Part shown: in pieces, positions 9,471-17,809 of the stretch | Layout of the letters: each line of letters opens with the position of its first letter | Numbering within the stretch: the first letter of the stretch is position 1 | Notes under the pieces: model-generated | What the model was told of the DNA's origin: nothing | Database searches by the model: none | What the model saw: only the letters and a program-made list of their open reading frames with translations | Made by a program: the position numbers and the translations under genes | Origin: Chara braunii | Lineage: Eukaryota; Streptophyta; Charophyceae; Charales; Characeae | Assembly: GCA_003427395.1 (NCBI GenBank) | Contig: BFEA01000476.1 | Span: 1,130,504-1,161,502 of the forward strand | Direction of reading: 5' to 3' | DNA length: 30,999 nucleotides

Positions 9471-12400
9471 ATGGGGGGGGGTGAAGAAATTGCTGCAGAG
9501 CTCGAAGCGCTCGAAGCTATCTACTTGGACGAGTGCGTTGTTAAAAATAGATGGCCTCTAGTTGTCCACGTGGCTTTAAGCCCTCACACGGGAGAGGATC
9601 AGGCCCAGGAGTATGTCAAGGCAACGCTGGTAATTAGTACTCCACCAGATTACCCTCTAGTGCTGCCAGAGCTGGAGCTCTGTGAAACGAAGGGCCTGGA
9701 TGACAGAAGACACGCCTCTCTGCTGAGTGAGCTACGCAGCCGGGCAAGAACCGCCCCTCCGGGACCCATGCTTGTGGCTCTCTGTGAAGCCGCCAAGGAT
9801 GTGTTGACGTCCATGAATTTTCCAGAAGGTGACTGTCCTTTTTGTATGATGCCTCTGGCGGGAGGACGAAGGGGAGAGAGTCCTTTGGGGGGGGGAGGAG
9901 GGGGAGGGGGAGGAGGAGGAGGAGATGGAGATGGTGATGAGAAGGAGTTTATGAAATTGATATCTTGTTTCCATTGCTTCCATAGCGAGTGCTTTGGGAG
10001 GTGGTGGAGATGGCAGCAAAAGCAGCAGAGAGCAGAGGAGGACCCCTCCCTCCAGCAGCAGGCTCAGAATTCAAGGAGGCGGGGATGGGGGAGCCAATCA
10101 AGCGGTACAAGGGGTAATCAGCAAATAATACAACTGAAGGACGGCATGATGCCAGATGTCAAGTGCCCAATCTGTCGAGCCCCGATCGCGACCGACGATG
10201 TGACCCATGTCCAAGATTGGCTAATTAAGCAGGATGATGAGGTAATCAGGGAAGAAGAGGAGGGGGAGCAATCATCAGGGACAGGGGTGTTAATCATGGC
10301 AACACCTGAGGAGCAGGAGAGGCGTGAGCGCTTCGTGAAGTTGTTTGAAGCGCAGAAAAGCCGAGGGGGCATCATCGAGGTCAGGAAGCCTGACACGATA
10401 ACTGAAGGGATGGTGGTAGTTATGCCCCCCCCATCGACACCGGTCAATCGGCAGGCTACCACTCAATTGGAGAGCAATGCACCTCAGCAGGAAGAGCATC
10501 CAAGCGCAGAGGAGGGAAGTTCTCGAAGCCCATTCAGGAGCGAGCGGCCTGTGTCAGATCAACCCCGGGTCAGTAATTCAAGAAGCATGCCCAGCAGCAG
10601 CAGCAGCGGCGGCAGTGGCAATAGAGATATGATTTGTACAGAGGGGGGGGAGTTTGAAAGCAGCAATCGGGATCGGGATGGACCGCCAAGGGTGCCGGGC
10701 GGGAAGCAAGGGATGCAAAGGGGGCGAAGGTACAGACGTGGAGGTGGTCGGAGTGGAAGAAGTTCTGAAGGACTAAACACATCTGCTGCTACTGCAGCAT
10801 TGAGACGTGCTGAACGACTAAGTACATCTGCTGCTGCTACTGCAGAATTGCCGTGTTCTGAAAGACCGAGTACATCCGCTTCTGTTTCATGTTATTCGTC
10901 GGGATTCGAACTTGGATCTGTATTTCAACAATTGAATGGTGTACCAACTGAGCTAGGCCCACCAGTGCTAAGTACATCTTCTGGTACTGCAGAATCGCAG
11001 AGCTGTGAAAGACTCGGTACATCTGCTGCTGCTGCTGCTGCAGAATTGCCGAGTTCTGAAAGACCGAGTACATCTGCTGTTACCGCGGAATTGAGAAGTT
11101 TTGAAACACTTAGTGTATCTGCTGTCGCTACAGAATCGAAACGCTCTGAACAGGGTCAAAGCCAGGGCTGTTCAGACCTGACAGCAAGGAAAGGCAGGGT
11201 GCACAGAAGACCGGCAGCAGAGGGTGAGAATAGAGGAGGAGGGAGTGAACAGGGGGTCTGTACTAGATCGGTTGAGTACCCCGGCGAACGCAGGGAAGAA
11301 ATGTGCTCAATCGGGGCCACCAGCAGCAGTGGGGTGGATTGCGCAGGAAATCCGCTGTACATGCACCTACCTCCCCCGGGATTCTCACAGCCCTGTGGAA
11401 CTCTGGGACATTGTCCAGGTGGTCCAGGTGGTCGTACTAACAAACGGGCCCAACGTACAAGCTGCGGTCATCAGGGAGAATCACGCCCACACTATTCAGG
11501 TCCCAACCCAAGGGATGCTCGTGGTAGGAGTCCTGTGACTGAGGATGGGCTCGATGGCACAGACAAGCAATTGCAGCGAGCACCGCAGCAGGTTCAAGCA
11601 TATAGACGAAGTCGGTGGGCTGCCGGTGGACCTCTCCCTCGTGAGCAAGATGGTCTGCCTGACGGTCTTGGTCGTGGGGGGACTGATAAACACAGGACAG
11701 CCCCTACCCTTGGGAGAGGAAGAGGCACTACTACTAGGTTCACCCCCCCTGGCCCTCCTCCTCGGTTTCACCAACCTCGTCACAGACCACCGCCGCCAGG
11801 GTTCAGTCGCAATCCTGCAACGCAATCGTCAGCTAGTGAGTTGTCCTTGACATCAGCAACTTGCGAAAGCCAGCAGTCTTCAGCTCACTGCTCTGCTCAT
11901 CCTCCTCCTCCACATCGTGATCAGCAGAGGCCTAGGGGCACCTCCTCAAGCGAGGGCGGGCGACAGAAGGGTGGGCATACGGAAGGACAAAGAGGAGGAG
12001 GAGGGGGGGGGGTAGGAGGAGGAGGAGGAGGAGGAGGACCAGGATACAGGTATAATAATGCTAATGAAGAGAGAGAGAATGTTGATGAGTCATTTCGAAA
12101 GGGTAAGGTATCAGGTAGACGGCCGGGTGGCTCGCCATCATCGACGAGTGAAGCAGATGGTTGTCGGCATGCAGAAGGAGGAAGAGGAGAAGGAAGAGGA
12201 GGTAGAGGAGGAGGAGGAGGAGGAGGAGGAGGAGGAGGAGGAGGAGGAGATAGGTATGATTGTGCTAATGAAGAAAGAAAGAATCCTGAGGGGTCGTTTC
12301 CAAAGGGTGAGACGTCGGGCAGATGGCCGGGGGGTCCACTGTCGTCCTCGATCAGCGAAGATGGAGAAGATTGGAGCAGCGGCAGCAGCAGCATCAGAAC

Positions 12401-12503
12401 ACACAGTGCTCACTCGAGCTGGCGACAAATTTCTCGACGGCGTGGGGAGAGGGGTGGACATGCCAAGGAAGGCGGCGATGGTTATGGGAAGCGGGAATGG
12501 TGA
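9471..12503 (+). CDS. RWD + RING-H2 E3 ubiquitin ligase, RNF25-like, with long low-complexity tail
   Basis: Single 1010-codon frame from ATG 9471 (purine at -3, G at +4) to TGA 12501-12503. Residues 1-115 look like an RWD domain (EIAAELEALEAIY start, PPDYPLVLPELEL core). A RING-H2 finger follows: C122-x2-C125, C166-x1-H168-x2-H171-x2-C174, C232-x2-C235. Both outer loops are long; the first holds a poly-Gly run from about residue 141. Residues 285-320 (EEQERRERFVKLFEAQ, RGGIIEVRKP) extend the conserved core. RWD followed by RING is the RNF25/AO7 layout, known to ubiquitinate substrates with an E2 partner. The remaining 690 residues are Ser/Gly/Arg-rich, include a 15-17-residue repeat, a tRNA-like insertion and a duplicated block, and have no counterpart I know; human RNF25 is about 460 residues. 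The core is confident. An intron in the tail cannot be excluded. Confidence 0.85.
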   Translation: MGGGEEIAAELEALEAIYLDECVVKNRWPLVVHVALSPHTGEDQAQEYVKATLVISTPPDYPLVLPELELCETKGLDDRRHASLLSELRSRARTAPPGPMLVALCEAAKDVLTSMNFPEGDCPFCMMPLAGGRRGESPLGGGGGGGGGGGGDGDGDEKEFMKLISCFHCFHSECFGRWWRWQQKQQRAEEDPSLQQQAQNSRRRGWGSQSSGTRGNQQIIQLKDGMMPDVKCPICRAPIATDDVTHVQDWLIKQDDEVIREEEEGEQSSGTGVLIMATPEEQERRERFVKLFEAQKSRGGIIEVRKPDTITEGMVVVMPPPSTPVNRQATTQLESNAPQQEEHPSAEEGSSRSPFRSERPVSDQPRVSNSRSMPSSSSSGGSGNRDMICTEGGEFESSNRDRDGPPRVPGGKQGMQRGRRYRRGGGRSGRSSEGLNTSAATAALRRAERLSTSAAATAELPCSERPSTSASVSCYSSGFELGSVFQQLNGVPTELGPPVLSTSSGTAESQSCERLGTSAAAAAAELPSSERPSTSAVTAELRSFETLSVSAVATESKRSEQGQSQGCSDLTARKGRVHRRPAAEGENRGGGSEQGVCTRSVEYPGERREEMCSIGATSSSGVDCAGNPLYMHLPPPGFSQPCGTLGHCPGGPGGRTNKRAQRTSCGHQGESRPHYSGPNPRDARGRSPVTEDGLDGTDKQLQRAPQQVQAYRRSRWAAGGPLPREQDGLPDGLGRGGTDKHRTAPTLGRGRGTTTRFTPPGPPPRFHQPRHRPPPPGFSRNPATQSSASELSLTSATCESQQSSAHCSAHPPPPHRDQQRPRGTSSSEGGRQKGGHTEGQRGGGGGGVGGGGGGGGPGYRYNNANEERENVDESFRKGKVSGRRPGGSPSSTSEADGCRHAEGGRGEGRGGRGGGGGGGGGGGGGGDRYDCANEERKNPEGSFPKGETSGRWPGGPLSSSISEDGEDWSSGSSSIRTHSAHSSWRQISRRRGERGGHAKEGGDGYGKREW
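9886..9925 (+). repeat. G-rich run encoding poly-Gly inside the RING loop
   Basis: A G/GGA tract encodes about 12 consecutive Gly, then alternating Gly/Asp, between the first Cys pair and the third metal ligand of the RING. It lengthens that loop to 40 residues. Confidence 0.85.
10775..11150 (+). repeat. Degenerate 45-51-bp coding minisatellite
   Basis: About seven units, each starting near 'agtacatctgctgct' and ending near 'tctgaaagacc', encode repeats of the type STSAAATAELPSSERP. Unit length varies by whole codons, keeping the frame. The third unit is split by the tRNA-like sequence at 10889-10963. Confidence 0.85.
10889..10963 (-). other. tRNA-like sequence inserted in the RNF25-like coding region
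   Basis: On the minus strand an A-box (TAGCTCAGTTGG, 10955-10944) and a B-box (GTTCGAATCC, 10911-10902) lie in tRNA order and spacing. Total length is about 75 nt, tRNA-sized. It shares the 13-mer ctgtatttcaaca (plus strand, 10918-10930) with the tRNA-like unit at 29622-29697. The acceptor and T stems do not pair well, so it is a tRNA-derived or SINE-head remnant, not a working tRNA gene. It stays open in the host frame, adding about 25 residues. Confidence 0.65.
12040..12370 (+). repeat. Duplicated block in the RNF25-like tail with Gly-rich spacers
   Basis: Two related segments, starting near 12048 (YNNANEERENVDESF) and 12255 (YDCANEERKNPEGSF), each continue with a KG..SGR.PGG motif and an acidic Ser-rich end. 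Each is preceded by a GGA run coding for poly-Gly. This is an in-frame duplication of roughly 205 bp. Confidence 0.8.
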
Positions 12504-12546
12504 CAACGGTCACAATGCGGCGGGCGGTGCGCCGTTGGAAATTTAG

Positions 12547-12750
12547 GGGCTGCCAGTGAGGGAAGAAGTGGTGGCTGCGGAGATCATTTGCTTTCCTAAA
12601 AGAGGGTTGGACAGCGTGCCGGTGTAGATACAGGGGCAACCAGTGAGGGAAGAAGTGGGTGGCTGGGGAATCATTTTTGGCTTTCCTAAAAGAGGGTTGG
12701 AGGATCATAATACGGAATCTTTTCTTTCCTAAAAGAGGGTTAGAGAATCA
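12547..12750 (+). repeat. About 85-bp tandem repeat, 2.3 copies
   Basis: Copies begin at about 12547 and 12633, both containing 'ccagtgagggaagaagtgg' and 'ctttcctaaaagagggtt'; a third partial copy with the latter word starts near 12723. Divergence is moderate. Confidence 0.85.
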
Positions 12751-12892
12751 AAATGCAACAGAGAAGGGAGGTCAGTTTGAGAGGAAGAGTAGGGACCACA
12801 TCAGGGATCTGTGATAACAGGCGAAAGTGGTGGGCGAGTTGTTCCTCGCCTGCAGAGAAAAAACAAACAAACAAACAGAAGTACCACAGTTG

Positions 12893-12957
12893 AGTTAGCT
12901 CTGTTGACTCTGCAACAAGTTTCTGGGCTTGATAGTTTAATTGGTTCGAACCCACCG
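12893..12957 (+). other. tRNA-like unit (A-box and B-box)
   Basis: TTAGCTCTGTTGA near 12895 resembles an A-box and GGTTCGAACCC at 12943-12953 is a perfect B-box. Stems are weak. Likely a tRNA-derived SINE head or decayed tRNA. Confidence 0.4.
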
Positions 12958-13290
12958 CTCGAAATGGTAAGAGAGAAGGAAGGTCAATTTGAGAGCAAAG
13001 GCATACTCACAATAGGACATTTTCACTTATTCATGGAGCATAATTGAGGTCAGATGCATTCACGTCGGACCAGAAATGCGACCAGATACAATTAAAGTAG
13101 AGCTAGTGTGAGCACGCCCTGATGGTAGGGGCCTCAACAGGTCTGCAACGACGAAGGAGTGATGTGTTGAAGTTATGGAGACGACAAAAGCTATGACGAG
13201 TTGGAAGTTCTTCTGCAATTGGTACTCTGAATTTTTGACAATCTGAATTTTCGACAATAATGATGTCAGGTGCAGATATGATTTTTCATG

Positions 13291-13393
13291 ATGATGCCAG
13301 ATGCAGAGTATGTCTGGATTTCTTCCAAATTCTTTGTTTTTTTAATTTTATGATGCCAGATGCAGAGTATGTCTGGATTTCTTCCAAATTCTT
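13291..13393 (+). repeat. Direct duplication, 59-bp period
   Basis: A 44-bp word starting atgatgccagatgcagag occurs at 13291 and again at 13350, separated by a short T-rich spacer. The copies look identical, so the event is recent. A weaker third relative precedes at 13260. Confidence 0.9.
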
Positions 13394-13440
13394 AGTGTTT
13401 TTTTTTTCATGTAGTTCTCTTCAGTGCTGTAACCCACATT

Positions 13441-13467
13441 TAAGAAGAAGAAGAAGAAGAAGAAGAA
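13441..13467. repeat. (GAA)n microsatellite
   Basis: About eight GAA units. Confidence 0.95.
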
Positions 13468-13620
13468 ATCCTCCTCCCCCCTTCTTTTCCTTTTGTCTTG
13501 GGAACAAAGGGCCCTATCTATTGTAGCACGGAGTGGCAGACACGAACTTCAGTCCTCTTAGCTGGGGGCAACAGTCCGGTTGCTTCTCACCTGAAAGCGT
13601 AGACATAGGTTCAAGAAGAA

Positions 13621-13623
<3 letters not shown>

Positions 13624-13706
<83 letters not shown>
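13624..13706. repeat. (GA)n microsatellite
   Basis: Perfect GA repeat of about 83 nt, the longest in the window. Confidence 0.98.
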
Positions 13707-13709
<3 letters not shown>

Positions 13710-14089
13710 TCATAAAGTGCCTCTTTTCGATTGGTCAGAAGAATCAGGACTGTACTCTGGATGATACATATTCTACTGTTCCTTTTTGTTATATAAAAGG
13801 TATGGAATGATCTCTGCAGAGAAGACTGAGCGAGCGATGGGGGTTTCACCTGATGCAAAAGAGTTGTTTTTTTTTACTCAAAGTTGTAAACCTCTGTATT
13901 GTGACTGTCTCATAGACATTCTTCCTCCCTTCTTTTCACCCCACCCCCCTTCTTTTCTTTTCTTTTTTGCGCTAAATCCTCATTCGTCCTCGTTTACGTC
14001 TTTTACGAGATAAGACTAAAAGCAGCAATTGTCGCTTGAGCTAAAAGCGAGCCCTCCTACTGTCTTCACCAGACTACAACGCCCGGTCC

Positions 14090-14217
14090 TTATCGCTGTA
14101 CCTGGACTGAAAGTTGCACCAAATACGTATATAATGACTGGGCGTTCTATTCATTATCGCTGTACCTAGACTGAATGTTAAACCAAATAAGTCTATAATG
14201 ACTGGGCGTTCTATTCA
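14090..14217 (+). repeat. 64-bp tandem duplication
   Basis: Two adjacent 64-bp units starting ttatcgctgtacct at 14090 and 14154, both ending ataatgactgggcgttctattca. They differ at only a few positions. Confidence 0.93.
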
Positions 14218-14313
14218 GGTCTTTGACGGGAAGCAGGGACAAAGAAGTGTTTGAGGCTTGAACTGGAGTAACTCTGGATTGGAAGACGGGATATGGAAAA
14301 ATGCACACGATCC

Positions 14314-14640
14314 AGCGGCCTAGCTCAGTTGGTAAGGCACGCAAGTGGCATTCAGGAGGTCTTGGGTTCAATCCCCATTGGCCTCATGTACCGTCATGGG
14401 CAAGCTTGGCGCCCGCCACCTAGAGATATGCCGTTGGTCCCCCCGAGTGGCATTGAGCAGAGACTGCTGATGTTCATAGGGGGAGGGGACCGGAGGGGAG
14501 GCACAGTGACTGGCCCATCGAAGAAGCTCGGTCCTGATGCTACCGGCTGACCCCTAGCCGGTATCGCCCACCTGCTGTAGCAGGTATCGCACCTGCTGGT
14601 GGGTGCAGCTCCCGCATGTTCCCTCGTTGGAGGCTTGAGC
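14314..14640 (+). mobile_element. tRNA-derived SINE-like element
   Basis: The first 73 nt (14314-14386) have tRNA length and layout: A-box TAGCTCAGTTGG at 14321-14332, B-box GGTTCAATCC at 14365-14374, and an anticodon-loop-like GTGGCAT (GGC, Ala-like). Stems pair poorly, so it is not a working tRNA. The downstream body (14400-14640) shares 'ggaggcacagt' and 'gctcggtcct', with similar spacing, with 29115-29260, so this is a dispersed family. No poly(A) tail or target duplication was identified. Confidence 0.6.
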
Positions 14641-14645
14641 CGCTA

Positions 14646-15005
14646 TTGTTTTTTTTTAATCTTGAATTTGGCTAGGAATTTCGCCAAGACCCTCAAGCAA
14701 AAGTTGTTTGCGTGGCAATTTTGTACAACATTCTGCTTTTGCGGATTTTTCAATGAAGTTTTTAAATCAAAGTTCTGAAAAAATCAGTGAACAGAATGTC
14801 CTTTTTTTAAATCAAAGTTTTGAAAAAATCAGTGAACAGAATGTCCCTGCCGTAAAAAAGATTTTATCCTCGTTTTTTTTTTTTTTTACCTTGAATTTGG
14901 TTCTGAATTTTGCCAAGACCCTCAGGCAAAAGTTGTTTGTATTGCATTGTTGTACAACATTTGTTTTCTTTCGGATTTTTTTCAATAATTAAAATCAAAG
15001 CGAAA
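14646..15005 (+). repeat. Nested tandem duplication, A/T-rich
   Basis: An outer unit beginning at the T-run before 'cttgaatttgg' (about 14646) recurs at about 14870; both contain 'gccaagaccctca.gcaaaagttgttt' and 'ttgtacaacatt'. Inside the first outer copy a roughly 55-bp unit containing 'aaaaaatcagtgaacagaatgtcc' is itself duplicated (14764 and 14809). So two duplication events of different scale are nested. Confidence 0.85.
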
Positions 15006-15053
15006 TTGTAAAAATTTGAATACAACATACGTACGTTGCACGTTGTATTTGCC

Positions 15054-15127
15054 CGTACGTTCTATTCGGGAAAAAAAAGCGATTTGTAAAAGTCTGATTT
15101 TCGAAGGTAGTTCGAATAGAACGTACG
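15054..15127. repeat. Perfect 15-bp inverted repeat with TACG-rich arms
   Basis: Arm cgtacgttctattcg at 15054-15068 and its exact reverse complement at 15113-15127 enclose 44 nt. Flanking TACG palindromes (15029 and 15121-15134) extend the symmetry. It could form a cruciform or be the remains of a small inverted-repeat element. Confidence 0.8.
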
Positions 15128-15139
15128 TACGTACGTTTT

Positions 15140-15682
15140 TTTCCGGGTTAAGAAGGTAGTCCTTTGGCCAACCCAGGAGGTTGAAACAATCGTCAACAAT
15201 CTACTAAGTCTTATACTACTCGTGGGGTACAGTCACATCTTATAGACACACTGGTCCCAAGTTCCAGAAGTCGGAACCGCGGACCGAAAATAGGTAGCTG
15301 AGGTACGAAGCCCAAATTCAAAGGCTCGCTCGCAGGACTCGTTAGCACTCGGGAACGTACCCGGTGCCCGTCAGAAAAGCGGGCTCTTAAAACCCACAGC
15401 AGCCAAAAAATACAGGAAAAACTACAGAAAAAAAACAAGCCCTAGAAAGGCCCAAGCTAACGACTAACAAAGCAACCCTGTCCAAAGCTACCAACTAATG
15501 AAACAACCCTGTCCACAAATTGCAGACAAATACAATCGAAAAATACCAAAACTGCAAAAACGTCAAAGAATGAGTGAAAAAAAGAATGAGTAAAAAATCC
15601 GAGGCTGTCGGTAGTCCTTACTCATTACACGAATCCTTGAGATGAGTCATCCTGGTTAATATAGCAGATTATCAGTTTGCTT
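15140..15682. other. No gene seen; 31-bp tandem repeat near 15463
   Basis: Apart from a two-copy repeat ('actaa..aa.caaccctgtcc' at 15463 and 15494) I see nothing specific. It may be the 3' untranslated end of the minus-strand RT element next door. Confidence 0.5.
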
Positions 15683-16551
15683 CTATATATCGTCACGTCG
15701 AAAAGTGAAACGTTTGAGAACTTGCTTGAAAAATAGATCGGGGAAATTCTTCAGGGATAGCTCGCGTCGTAACACTCGCACTCTGTTCGGGATCTCCAGT
15801 TGGATAGAGGTATTCTGATCGATCCGATGGAGGTACCCGCCGATGATGGCGCTCTTTTGCCGTTTATAACCCCAAGAAAAATAGGATTGACCGTTCAATA
15901 TTTCCAGACGATCAGAAGTCCTTAGGCGATCATCGTGCCGAGATGTCTGAATGGTGCCGATGTAGGGAAGGCTCTGCAAAACACGAATTTGATAACCAAG
16001 GAAGTCCAGAACGCCAGTTCCAGCATCAGCGCGCTTAAGCAGCAGATTACTGGGGGAGCATGTCTGGAAAGCTTGCAATAGTGCTCGATCATCACCGGCG
16101 TGAGAAGAAGTTACCAACATTACATCGTCCATCAACCGTGTGGCAAAAATTACAGCGAGCAGCCTTACCGATTCTGCAAGTAAAGGTGTTCCAAAAAGGC
16201 ACATAGGATACACGCACGGGGAGGGATAGTGCTTTTCCCCATGGGTATACCCACATCCTGTTTCATCAAAACTCCCGCAGCGTAGAAGTACGTGTGGTTC
16301 AGTTCAAGAAAAACAAAGGAGCGAATATCATTGAGAGAGAGTTTTCTCCAATGGTCCCCTCCCGTGGTCAGCCTGAAGCTGGACCCATTGCCTCGTGTAT
16401 TGACACACATAAATGTGTGTCCTTTGTCTGTGTGATACTGAATGAGTCGATCTACCACGCCGCGGATGTCGACATGGTGAAGTTTTGTGAACATGTCTTT
16501 GACATCGAAAGAGTAGGATTTGATAACACGGTTGGCTCCTAGTTGGAGCAA
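15683..16551 (-). pseudogene. Penelope-like RT: palm and thumb, frameshifted
   Basis: Minus-strand frames 16551-16165 and 16213-15683 together hold RT motifs: YSFDVKDMFT (first catalytic Asp), QDVGIPMGKSTIPP, RLMDDVMLV (the catalytic DD, with Leu in place of the usual aromatic residue two before it), and VLDFLGYQI. A thumb-like region with IIGGYLHR and LRRELSLKNFP follows. The frame changes once between the GIPMG and MDD motifs (about 16190) and once at the upstream end (about 16545). GIPMG and thumb spacing suit Penelope-like elements better than LTR or LINE RTs. No GIY-YIG endonuclease follows. Assignment to the exact clade is inference. Confidence 0.75.
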
Positions 16552-17101
16552 TTTCCTTGGTAGTCAGATCAGAAATTGCGGACAAGTTGAAGTGCCAATG
16601 CTTTGAGATCGAATTCAACATGTGGTTCAGTGCCTTAGAAACCACTCGTACCATACGAATCATGGGTTCCTTAAATGAGGGACAAATCGGACGATATTGA
16701 CATAGATCCATGTGTTTAGGCATAATGTAAGTTGAACCAAACATTCCAACGCTATCCCATCTTGAGAATGATTTCAAGCCTGCGGAAGCGACATCTTCAC
16801 AAAGTTCCCGGAGCAAGAAGCTCTCGGGACAATCGACAATACGATACCCTGGATTCAGCACATACGTATCCAGCATAGCCCTGTAGTAAGTCAAAGGGCA
16901 CATAACCACAGTTTCGCCAAGGTTACGATCCACGACGGTGAAAACCAGGCCCTCAAACCGTTGCTTAATCTCCTGGACTTCATGCATGAACAAACATCGT
17001 CTATTTTCAGTGGTTGTAGAAAAACATCTAGATAGAGTATCATCATTAAAGTTCAGTGGAGCATCGACGCAATTACTCGAATTGGCAAAACCATAACGCA
17101 A
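16552..17101 (-). pseudogene. Penelope-like RT: N-terminal fingers region
   Basis: The minus-strand frame 17101-16328 carries the region before the palm: GLVFTVVDRNLGETVVMCP (Penelope-like fingers with the conserved DKN-type core), YRPICPSFKEP and VSKALNHML. It runs out of the true frame near 16545, where the palm continues in another frame. Upstream sequence to 17254 is broken by stops. Confidence 0.7.
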
Positions 17102-17497
17102 TTCCTAACGAAAGGAGGGTAAGCGGTTGTCAATACGTGCACATGGCACGTTATTAGCCTTGCTCAGCAGGGGATGAATCCCTTCGATCTCGCTAAGCCG
17201 AAACATAACATGATTGATCGAACGTGGGAGGTCAAGACCTGTGCAAGTGCAAGTCAGCACATGCGTGTCGAAAGACTACGCATATTGTGCAATAAATCGG
17301 CAATAGTTGGGTTTTTTGTCCCCACTATCTGAACTTTCCTCCGTGCCCGGTGTAAGAAACACATCGACAAATTTTGCTGCATAATAGCATCATTTACTCC
17401 TTTTCGAACTTCATAAATGATAATACGATCATCAAAACGAGTACGAAAAATCAGATTAACACTTAGACTAAGTCCAAATCGTTCACGAAAGCAACGT
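17102..17497 (-). pseudogene. Penelope-like element: coding remnant left of the insertion
   Basis: A minus-strand open segment (17497-17254) reads CFRERFGLSLSVNLIFRTRFDDRIIIYEVRKG and beyond. It is the direct continuation of the reading frame on the far side of the insertion at 17498-17809. No domain is recognised. It probably belongs to the region before the RT fingers. Confidence 0.55.
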
Positions 17498-17809
17498 TTT
17501 TTTTTTTTTTTTTTTTTTTTTTTTTGAAGGCCCTTATGCAAGGCCTCTATCCTGGTGGTGGTAAAAGAACCACCGGGATTGAGGCTTTGCGTGGAGGGCC
17601 GCTCCGTCTATTGGTGGGGAGCAACACCTGCTGGAAACCGGGTCCAGCGTCCCTTAAATACATCTTTACAAAACAATACATCTTGAAGGTGACGCCATTG
17701 TGTTGAAAACCGGGTCCAGCGTCCCATATCCAATTTACTCTTCCATACCTATCTTGCAGCAGGGTCGGTTATTGGGGGGAGAAACATCGGGGGGCACCAG
17801 TGGAGTCTT
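17498..17809 (-). mobile_element. 312-bp poly(A)-tailed retroposon with 17-bp target-site duplication
   Basis: The word gttcacgaaagcaacgt occurs at 17481-17497 and again at 17810-17826, flanking 312 bp that begins with a 28-nt T-run (17498-17525). On the minus strand this is an insertion with a 3' poly(A) tail and a perfect 17-bp target duplication, diagnostic of target-primed reverse transcription. The inserted body codes for nothing. Its 3' part folds into a 31-bp-arm hairpin (17529-17559 with 17569-17600) and it holds a 19-bp direct repeat (17635-17653 and 17707-17725). No A/B-box was found, so it is not a standard tRNA-SINE. It splits the coding remnant of the Penelope-like element and is therefore younger. 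Confidence 0.9.
17529..17600 (-). other. Long hairpin at the 3' end of the retroposon
   Basis: Arms 17529-17559 and 17569-17600 are near-complementary with a few mismatches, several of which would be G-U in RNA, around a 9-nt loop. It sits 4 nt from the poly(A) tail. A 3' stem-loop next to the tail is known in some SINE/LINE pairs as the RT recognition site; that role here is inferred. Confidence 0.8.

Larger units (their letters stand above)
12504..13500. other. 3' flank of RNF25-like gene, repeats only
   Basis: No coding sequence is supported. It contains an 85-bp tandem repeat (12547-12750), an AAAC run near 12860, a tRNA-like unit (12893-12957), a 59-bp direct duplication (13291-13393) and a GAA tract. 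Part of this may be the 3' UTR of the RNF25-like gene. Confidence 0.6.
13500..14310. other. Intergenic, no gene seen
   Basis: Holds a long GA microsatellite (13624-13706) and a 64-bp tandem duplication (14090-14217). Short open frames on both strands have no recognisable content. Confidence 0.6.

Noticed and set aside
11921-12394. Minus-strand Pro-rich open frame
   Set aside because: Complement of the poly-Gly coding sequence; a shadow of the RNF25-like gene.
12058-12546. Open frame with a long poly-Glu run on the plus strand
   Set aside because: It is the shifted frame of the GGA runs in the RNF25-like tail; no domain and no independent start context.
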